Translations under genes and position numbers: made by a program | Source of the DNA: Piscinibacter caeni | GTDB taxonomy: Bacteria > Pseudomonadota > Gammaproteobacteria > Burkholderiales > Burkholderiaceae_C | Direction: 5' to 3' | Length of the DNA: 64,000 nucleotides | NCBI GenBank assembly: GCA_003265685.1 | Contig: QJOU01000032.1 | Location: 1 to 64,000, forward strand | Part shown: piece by piece, positions 58,156-64,000 of the stretch | How the letters are laid out: each line of letters begins with the position of its first letter | How positions within the stretch are numbered: position 1 is the first letter of the stretch | The notes under the pieces: generated by a model | The model's database searches: none | What the model was told of the DNA's origin: nothing | What the model saw: the letters and a program-made list of their open reading frames with translations, nothing else

Positions 58156-59109
58156 TCAGACGCGCGGGTCGACGAGCCGCATGCCGGTCTGCGTGGCCAC
58201 CACCAGCGTGCCCGAGGGCAGGGCGGCGGCAGCGGTCAGTGTCGCCCGGTCGTCGAGGCGGCGGAAGCGGAGTTTCGCGAAGCCCGGCTCGGCGACGGCG
58301 AGCGTGCCGTCCACGCCCACCAGCGCGGCACGCCCCCCGGGCAGCGCCACCGCGGCGGTGAACGAACCGGCCTCGGGCACCGCCTGGTGGGCCCAACTGC
58401 GGCCGTCGTCTCGGCTGGTCACCAGGTTGCCGCGCATGCCGCAGGCGACCAGCAGCTCGCCCAGCGCGGCGCCGCCCCACAGCGAGCCGTGGTAGGGCGT
58501 CTTGACGGCCTGCCAGGCATCGCCTGCGCCGCCCTGGCGCAGCACCAGGCCGCCCTCGGCGGCGATCAGCCAGCTGCCGGCGGCGGACACGACGATCCGG
58601 TTCAGGTGGCGTTCGCCGGCCTCGCCGTCGACCAGCACGGCGGGTGCCCAGGTCGTGCCGCCGTCGCGCGTCTCCAGCGCGATGCCGAAGCCGCCCACCG
58701 CCAGGCCGCGGCCCCCGGGCTCGACGCGGATCGACAGCAGCACGTCGGCGCCGTCCGCCTTGCCGGCGGCGATCGACCAGGTCTCGCCGGCGTCCGCCGA
58801 GCGCAGGATCAGCCCGCCGTGGCCGGCGGCCCAGAGCGCCTTCGCGTCGGCCGCGTGCACGCAGGTCAGCGTGGTGCGCGTCGGCACGTTCTTCGCCTGG
58901 CGCCAGGTCTGGCCCTGGTCGTCGGACAGCAGCACGTGGCCGCGCTCACCGACGGCCACCAGCCGCGGCCCGGCAGCGGTGACGTCGAGCAGCGTGCCGC
59001 GCAGCGCGCCGGCGCGGGCGCGGGCCGGGCCGTCGGCGGCATAGGGCGCGGCCTGCGCCGCACCGGCAGCGAGCGCCGACAGGAGAAGCGTGCGTCGGGT
59101 GAGGGCCAT
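58156..59109 (-). CDS. Exported Ycf48-like beta-propeller protein
   Basis: A 317-residue protein with a twin-arginine-like signal (TRRTLLLSALAAGAAQA) and BNR/Ycf48-type repeats with the SDDQGQTW, SADAGETW, TRDGGTTW and SRDDGRSW motifs. Although the family is named after photosystem II assembly, bacterial homologues like this are found beside MMPL-type permeases. It starts one base after the MMPL stop, which suggests it is a periplasmic partner of the permease. No catalytic site is visible. Confidence 0.88.
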   Translation of the reverse strand: MALTRRTLLLSALAAGAAQAAPYAADGPARARAGALRGTLLDVTAAGPRLVAVGERGHVLLSDDQGQTWRQAKNVPTRTTLTCVHAADAKALWAAGHGGLILRSADAGETWSIAAGKADGADVLLSIRVEPGGRGLAVGGFGIALETRDGGTTWAPAVLVDGEAGERHLNRIVVSAAGSWLIAAEGGLVLRQGGAGDAWQAVKTPYHGSLWGGAALGELLVACGMRGNLVTSRDDGRSWAHQAVPEAGSFTAAVALPGGRAALVGVDGTLAVAEPGFAKLRFRRLDDRATLTAAAALPSGTLVVATQTGMRLVDPRV

Positions 59110-59110
59110 C

Positions 59111-61471
59111 TCAATGCGCCATGAAAGGACGGTGCACCGGGCCGCGTCGCGGGATCAAGGTGTCCAGCGTCACCGCCAAGGCGGGCAGCACGGTGATCGC
59201 CATCAGCATGTTGAGCATGAACATGAAGGCCAGCAGCAGCCCCATGTCGGCCTGGAACTTGAGCGGCGAGAACACCCAGGTGGCCACGCCCACCGAGAGC
59301 GTGATCGCGGTGAACACCGTCGCGATGCCGGTCTCGGCGAGCGCGCGCCGGAAGGCGGGCACGATCTCCAGCCCGTCGGCGAGGTAGAGCTGCAGCCGGT
59401 TGTAGATGTAGAAGGCGTAGTCGACGCCGATGCCCACCGCCAGCACCATCACCGGCAGCGTGGCGACGGTCAGGCCGATGTCGAGCACCTTCATGAACCA
59501 GTAGCCGACGAAGGTGGCCAGCGTCAGCGGCAGGCAGCAGGCCACCACGGCGCGCCAGTCGCGGTAGGTCAGGAACACCAGCACCACGATGGTGGCGTAG
59601 ACATACAGCATCATCGGCAGCTCGGTGGCCTCCAGCACCTCGTTGGTGGCGGCCTGCACGCCGGCGTTGCCGCTGGCCAGGCGCACCGTCACGCCATCGA
59701 GCGAGTTCCGTGCCCGGAACTCCTTCACCACCGCGACCACGCGTTTGATCGTGTCGGCCTTGTGGTCGGTCAGGAAGGCGTTGATGGGCAGCACGGTGCA
59801 GCGCGGGTCGTACAGGCCCGAGCCTTCGCCGACCAGGCCAATGAAGCTGGCCATCGAGCGCCGGTCGCGCGGCATGTCGCCCCACTTCGGGTTGCCCTCG
59901 TTGAAGCCGGCCGCGCCGAGCCTCACCAATGCCGGCAGCGAGGCGGTGCCGATCACGCCCTCGGTGTTGGCCAGCTCCCAGGCCAGGTCGTCGATGAAGG
60001 ACATCGTCGTGCGGTCGTAGCAGGCCTCGGCCGGCGTCTCGTGCACGACGGTCAACACGTCCAGGCCGACCGCGAACTTCTCGGCGATCGCCACCGCGTC
60101 GCGGTTGTAGCGCGCGCTGTCGCGCAACTCGGGCGCGCCGGGCTGCACGTAGCCGACGTGGCGGTCGCGCGCGCCCCACAGCGCGAGGCCGAACAGCAGC
60201 GCCGCGACCGCGACGACGATGCGCGCCGGCTGCGGCTCGGCCAGCCGCGCCAGCGCCACCACGGCCAGTGAACGGCGCTCGCGGATGAGCTGCATGCGCG
60301 CCCCGTAGTCGGGCGGCAGCTTCACGTACGAGGCCACCACCGGCAGCATCACCAGGTTGGTGACGATCTTGTAGGCCACGCCCAGCGAGGCGGTGATCGC
60401 CAGCTCGCGGATCATCGGGATCGGGATCAGCAGCAGCGTCGCGAAGCCGACGAAGGCGGTCACCAGCGCCATCGTGCCGGGCACCAGCAACGCGCCGAAG
60501 CTGTGCCGCGCGGCGTCGAAGGGCGCGGCGCCGGCGCCGATCTCGCGCACGATGGTGTTGATCTGCTGCACGCCGTGGCTGACGCCGATCGCGAACACCA
60601 GGAAGGGCACCAGGATCGCGAGCGGGTCGAGCCCGTAGCCGAGCAGCTGCAGCGAGGCGAACTGCCACACCAGCGAGACCAGCGAGCACACCAGCGCCGC
60701 GGCGGTGAAGGCCCAGGAGCGGCAGTACCACCACACGGCCAGCGCGGTCAGCACGAAGGCGAGCGCGAAGAACACCACCACGCCCTGCGCGCCCTGGGCG
60801 ATGTCGCTGATCTGCTTGGCGAAGCCGATGATGCGGATCTCGTGCGCCTCGTCCTCGAAGGCGGTGCGCAGCGCCTTCTCGATCTCCGGCCCGAGCGCGA
60901 TGTAGTCGGTCGGCGCCTTGCTGCGCGGGTCGGCGTCGAGCAGGTCGGCGGTGACCATCGCGCCGGAGAAGTCACTCGCCACCAGCGAGCCGACGTAGCC
61001 GCCCTGGACCACGTTGTCGCGGATCTTCGCGACGGCGGCGACGTCGAGCTTCTCCGGCGTGATGTCGCCGCCGATCACGTCGCGCGCCTCGTAGCCCTCC
61101 TCGGTGACCTGCATCACGCGGGTGTTGGGCGTCCACAGCGAGGAGACCGAGCGCCGGTCGACGCCCGGCAGGTACATCAGCGCCTGCGTCACCTCGTTGA
61201 GCTTCTTCAGCGTGGCCGGCGACCAGATGTCACCCTGCTTGGCCTGCACGACGACGATCAGCCGGTTGGCGCCGAACAGCACGTCCTTGTACTTGACGAA
61301 GGTCTCGGTGTACTCGTGGCCGAGCGGCAATTGCTTGCCGAAGCCGGCCGTCATGTGCAGCCGCGCGGCGAACACCGCCGCCACCGCGGTGACCAGCGCG
61401 AGCAGCGCCAGCACCGCGGCGCGGTGGCCGAAGATCACGCGCTCGCAGGCGAGCACGAAACGGGCGAGCAT
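59111..61471 (-). CDS. MMPL/RND superfamily inner-membrane transporter
   Basis: A 786-residue permease with two halves, each made of one TM helix, a periplasmic domain and about five TM helices. The first half has TM1 at about 15-35 and a sterol-sensing-like block (LAIVLVPFLVFAIGVSHGVQ near 285). The second repeats the pattern (YATIVVLVFLTYRDW, and MVLAVGIGVDYAFYIYNRL near 680). Family members move lipids and other hydrophobic molecules with proton energy. It follows the DUF1302 gene by 7 bp. The substrate is unknown. Confidence 0.93.
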   Translation of the reverse strand: MLARFVLACERVIFGHRAAVLALLALVTAVAAVFAARLHMTAGFGKQLPLGHEYTETFVKYKDVLFGANRLIVVVQAKQGDIWSPATLKKLNEVTQALMYLPGVDRRSVSSLWTPNTRVMQVTEEGYEARDVIGGDITPEKLDVAAVAKIRDNVVQGGYVGSLVASDFSGAMVTADLLDADPRSKAPTDYIALGPEIEKALRTAFEDEAHEIRIIGFAKQISDIAQGAQGVVVFFALAFVLTALAVWWYCRSWAFTAAALVCSLVSLVWQFASLQLLGYGLDPLAILVPFLVFAIGVSHGVQQINTIVREIGAGAAPFDAARHSFGALLVPGTMALVTAFVGFATLLLIPIPMIRELAITASLGVAYKIVTNLVMLPVVASYVKLPPDYGARMQLIRERRSLAVVALARLAEPQPARIVVAVAALLFGLALWGARDRHVGYVQPGAPELRDSARYNRDAVAIAEKFAVGLDVLTVVHETPAEACYDRTTMSFIDDLAWELANTEGVIGTASLPALVRLGAAGFNEGNPKWGDMPRDRRSMASFIGLVGEGSGLYDPRCTVLPINAFLTDHKADTIKRVVAVVKEFRARNSLDGVTVRLASGNAGVQAATNEVLEATELPMMLYVYATIVVLVFLTYRDWRAVVACCLPLTLATFVGYWFMKVLDIGLTVATLPVMVLAVGIGVDYAFYIYNRLQLYLADGLEIVPAFRRALAETGIATVFTAITLSVGVATWVFSPLKFQADMGLLLAFMFMLNMLMAITVLPALAVTLDTLIPRRGPVHRPFMAH

Positions 61472-61478
61472 GCCGGCG

Positions 61479-63263
61479 TCAGAAGCTGTAGGACAGGCTC
61501 GCCGCGAGGTTGTCGCGGTCGCGGATGAGGTTGTTGAAGCCGCCGCCGAAGAAGGTCGTGTAGCCGAACTGGGCCTTCCAGACCGCGCTGTTGTCGAAGT
61601 TCAGCCCGATGAAGAGCGACTTGCGGCCCTTGACGAAGGGCAGCGTGTTCGGCGAGATGCCGGCCACGTCGTGCGTGAACACCGTCACCTGCGTCAGGTT
61701 CCAGTCGCTGCCCCAGACCCGCGGGTAGGACAGGTCGAACTCCATCGCGTAGCCCCAGGAGGTCTTGGTCGGGCTCTCGTAGGACGGGAAGATCAGATAG
61801 GGGATCTTGCCGAGCTGCAGGTCCGGGTAATGCGTCACCGCCACCTCGGCCAGCAGCGTGCCCTCGGCCGCGCCGAGCCCGCGGACCAGCGCACCGAGCG
61901 GCGAGTTCACCTCGGTGAAGTAGAGCGCGGTCAGGTGCGCCTGGAGCTTCTTCTCCTCGACGTAGCCGCGCACCGCGATGCGGCCGTCGGCGCCGACCGT
62001 CTTGGCCGGCCCCGGCGTGTCGGCGTCGAAGATGCTGTAGGCGCCGGCGAAGGGCACCGAGCCGTCGATCGCCACCGAGTCGCGCGGCCGGTACGACAGT
62101 TCGCCGCCCACCGCCACCGGGCCGAGCTTGGTGTTGAACGACGCGCCGAACAGGTTCTTCTTCTTGCCGTACTCGTTGTAGTAGCCGATGTTGGCGACGT
62201 TGAACTGCGCGTAGGCCGGGTCGGTGAACAGCGTCGTGAACGGCAGCTTGTCGTGGTAGCGCTCGTAGTAGAGCGCGAACTCGGTGTCGAAGCTCTTCGG
62301 CTTGAAGCGCATCGCCAGGCCGAACTGCCCGCCGTGGGGCGGGCGCTTGTCGTCCTCGAACGGCACCACGTTGATGCCGTTCTGGATGCCCGCGCCGATG
62401 TCGCCGCAGGGCGTGGGCGCGGTGCACAGGCCGAAGGCGGTGAGCGAGGAGCTCGGGATATAGGCCGGCCGCTGCCCGGCGCCCACCACGTCGGCGCCGG
62501 AGAAGAAGGTGCCCACCGGGTCGAAGCGGAAGGCGTTCCAGCGGAACTGGTAGTAGGCCTCGGCGCTCATCGTGTCGGTCACGCCGGCATTCAGCGCGAG
62601 CATCGGCGCCGGGCGCAGGATCTCCTTCACCTGGGTGCCGGGCGTGTGGATCTTGCGCAGGTCGAAGGCGTTGATCTGGTTGATGCCGCCGATGATGAAG
62701 ATGTCCTCGCCCCAGGAGATCACCTGGTTGCCCAGGCGCACCGTGGCGTTGCGCTCGCCGAGCTTGAGGTCCTTGGAGACCCAGGCGTCGAGCAGCGTCA
62801 CGTTGCGCGTGGCGATCTTCTTCGCGTCTTCCGACAGTGGCGTACGGCGCGTGTCGCCGGCCTTGAAGTCGCCCACCCAGGTGCCGCGCACCAGCGCGCG
62901 CCAGCCGTCGGTGGTCTTCAGGCCGAACTCGTGCGTGCCCTTGAGCGCCGCGGAGACGATGTCCCAGCGGTCGTAGTTCAGGTTGCCGTCGTCGGCGTTC
63001 AGCACGTTGAAGTCGGGGTTGGCGGCGCCGTCGTTGCCGGGGCCGTTGAGCTGTGAGCCGAGCGCCGCGCCGGTGGGCACGTTGCCGCCGTTGTCGTTGC
63101 CGATCGCGAGCTTGCTGCGGTTCTGCGCGCGCACCTGCAGGCCGAAGGAGAGCGTCGAGCTGAAGTCGGTCTCGGTGCCGTTTTCGTTGACGCTGCGCAC
63201 CGCCTGCGCGGGCAGCGCGGCCAGCAGGGCGAGGGCGGCCAGGGCCAGGGGGGTCTTCTTCAT
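61479..63263 (-). CDS. DUF1302 outer-membrane beta-barrel-like protein
   Basis: A 594-residue protein with a signal peptide (MKKTPLALAALALLAALPAQA) and the DUF1302 pattern of alternating amphipathic strands. Typical segments are GNQVISWGEDIFIIGGINQI near 175-194, INAFDLRKI and LFGASFNTKLGPVAVGGELSYR. It ends in the terminal aromatic signature LAASLSYSF, expected for an outer-membrane barrel. AGGAGG precedes the ATG. Partners are DUF1329 upstream (22-bp gap) and the MMPL permease downstream. It probably forms the outer-membrane pore of the system. Confidence 0.9.
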   Translation of the reverse strand: MKKTPLALAALALLAALPAQAVRSVNENGTETDFSSTLSFGLQVRAQNRSKLAIGNDNGGNVPTGAALGSQLNGPGNDGAANPDFNVLNADDGNLNYDRWDIVSAALKGTHEFGLKTTDGWRALVRGTWVGDFKAGDTRRTPLSEDAKKIATRNVTLLDAWVSKDLKLGERNATVRLGNQVISWGEDIFIIGGINQINAFDLRKIHTPGTQVKEILRPAPMLALNAGVTDTMSAEAYYQFRWNAFRFDPVGTFFSGADVVGAGQRPAYIPSSSLTAFGLCTAPTPCGDIGAGIQNGINVVPFEDDKRPPHGGQFGLAMRFKPKSFDTEFALYYERYHDKLPFTTLFTDPAYAQFNVANIGYYNEYGKKKNLFGASFNTKLGPVAVGGELSYRPRDSVAIDGSVPFAGAYSIFDADTPGPAKTVGADGRIAVRGYVEEKKLQAHLTALYFTEVNSPLGALVRGLGAAEGTLLAEVAVTHYPDLQLGKIPYLIFPSYESPTKTSWGYAMEFDLSYPRVWGSDWNLTQVTVFTHDVAGISPNTLPFVKGRKSLFIGLNFDNSAVWKAQFGYTTFFGGGFNNLIRDRDNLAASLSYSF

Positions 63264-63285
63264 GGGTTGTTCCTCCTGCCCCGGT

Positions 63286-64000
63286 TCAGCGCGAGCCCGC
63301 CCGGCGCAGCTCGTCCGGGTTGAAGCGCTTCATGTCGATGCGGCCCTCACGGCCGGCCAGCCAGTCGACCTTGCCCTCCTGCGGCATGTTGTCGGCCATG
63401 TAGCGGCCGACGTTCAGGTCGTAGACGATGTAGCCCTGGTAGACGCAGGCCGGCAGCTCCCAGGCCACGTACGGGTAGCTCTCCTGGACGCGCCAGACCT
63501 TGCCCTGGGCGTCGTAGTTGTCGGCCGCCACCATGGCCCAGGTGTCCTCGTCGAGGTAGATCGTGCGCTTGGGGAACTGGTGGCGCTGGCCCTCCTTGAC
63601 GGTGGCCTCGATCTTCCAGACGCGGTGCGCCTCGTAGCGGATCAGCTCGCGCTTCGGGTAGTCGGCGCCGAAGATGTCGGCGAGCTTCGCGTCCTGGTTG
63701 TTGAACCGGAAGGTGTTGTACGGAACGATCAGTTCCTGCTTGCCCGCCAGCTTCCAGTCGTAGCGGTCGAGCCGGCCGCCGAACATCGGGTACTGGTCGA
63801 CCGCGAGCAGGTTCTCGTAGCCGGGCACCGGGTTGTCGTAGGCGAAGGTCGGCGCGCGGCGCACGCGGCGCTGGCCCGGGAAGTACAGCCAGGCGTCGTT
63901 GTCCTTGGCCTGGAAGTAGTGGATCAGGATGATCTCGCCGGTGCGCGCGGCCGGCGTCACCACCTCGTTGAGCACCATCCACTCGATGCCGTCGCCCTCG
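63286..64000 (-). CDS. DUF1329 periplasmic protein, C-terminal part (5' end outside window)
   Basis: The frame is open to the right edge (about 238 codons), with residues GDGIEW before the first internal Met, so the true start is beyond the window. Visible DUF1329 features are DNDAWLYFPGQRRVRRAP, the YENLLAVDQYPMFGGRLDRY region and RRTIYLDEDTW-like KRTIYLDEDTWAMVAAD. The fold is LolB/outer-membrane-lipoprotein-sorting-like, suited to carrying a hydrophobic molecule through the periplasm. It is the first visible gene of the six-gene unit. Confidence 0.92.
   Translation of the reverse strand, partial: EGDGIEWMVLNEVVTPAARTGEIILIHYFQAKDNDAWLYFPGQRRVRRAPTFAYDNPVPGYENLLAVDQYPMFGGRLDRYDWKLAGKQELIVPYNTFRFNNQDAKLADIFGADYPKRELIRYEAHRVWKIEATVKEGQRHQFPKRTIYLDEDTWAMVAADNYDAQGKVWRVQESYPYVAWELPACVYQGYIVYDLNVGRYMADNMPQEGKVDWLAGREGRIDMKRFNPDELRRAGSR

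Overview
The window is a dense, very GC-rich chromosomal segment of a betaproteobacterium. The gene families point to Burkholderiales, probably the Rubrivivax/Leptothrix/Methylibium group. The evidence is third positions that are almost all G or C, a Bug/TctC-type binding protein, the order glnA - small DUF4124-like gene - ntrB - ntrC, a single-chain class I fumarase, a six-gene Mrp antiporter with fused A and B subunits, and an IclR regulator of the PcaR/PobR type. I saw no phage genes, insertion sequences, tRNA, rRNA or CRISPR array. Gene assignments rest on reading the translations; no database was searched.

Layout, left to right. 1-9.8 kb is housekeeping: a truncated mutL, an HD-GYP protein, a DedA protein, the tsaE-amiC-esterase operon back to back with queG, an AEC permease, a TctC-type protein and xerD. 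9.8-17.9 kb is signalling: a 2249-residue kinase/ATPase/histidine-kinase/receiver/Hpt fusion and a membrane diguanylate cyclase whose start overlaps the fumarase gene. 19.6-26 kb is the mrp cation/proton antiporter operon. 26-33 kb holds a YqhA-like protein, acs with a duplicated 3' end and a clear terminator, and an IclR - Na/Pi symporter - EamA operon. 32.4-37 kb has an AIM24-like protein, a creatininase paired with a beta-propeller, an EI24 protein and a CinA-type protein. 37.2-41.9 kb is the nitrogen block (glnA behind a possible sigma-54 promoter, then ntrB-ntrC), followed by an RTX calcium-binding protein and xthA.

45.6-51.6 kb is a stress island: two universal stress proteins, a frameshifted remnant of a third, a TerB-like protein, a BI-1 family protein, a ribosome-hibernation factor, NhaR and a Ca2+/Na+ antiporter. 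51.7-54.5 kb is an iron-sulfur (6-4)-type photolyase with a 57-residue DUF2256 partner, divergent from a MerR-like regulator. 54.7-55.5 kb is a periplasmic copper pair (DUF411, CusF-like) preceded by a perfect MerR-type dyad.

55.5-64 kb is a tight six-gene operon on the minus strand: DUF1329 (cut by the window edge), DUF1302, MMPL/RND permease, Ycf48-like propeller, AraC regulator and acyl-CoA ligase. Gaps between genes are 22 bp or less. It spans outer membrane, periplasm, inner membrane and cytoplasm. I read it as a possible system that moves a hydrophobic substrate across the envelope and activates it, and it is the best candidate here for a poorly described system.

At least seven genes without a Shine-Dalgarno sequence have a -10-like hexamer ending 6-8 bp before the start codon, which suggests leaderless transcription is common here.
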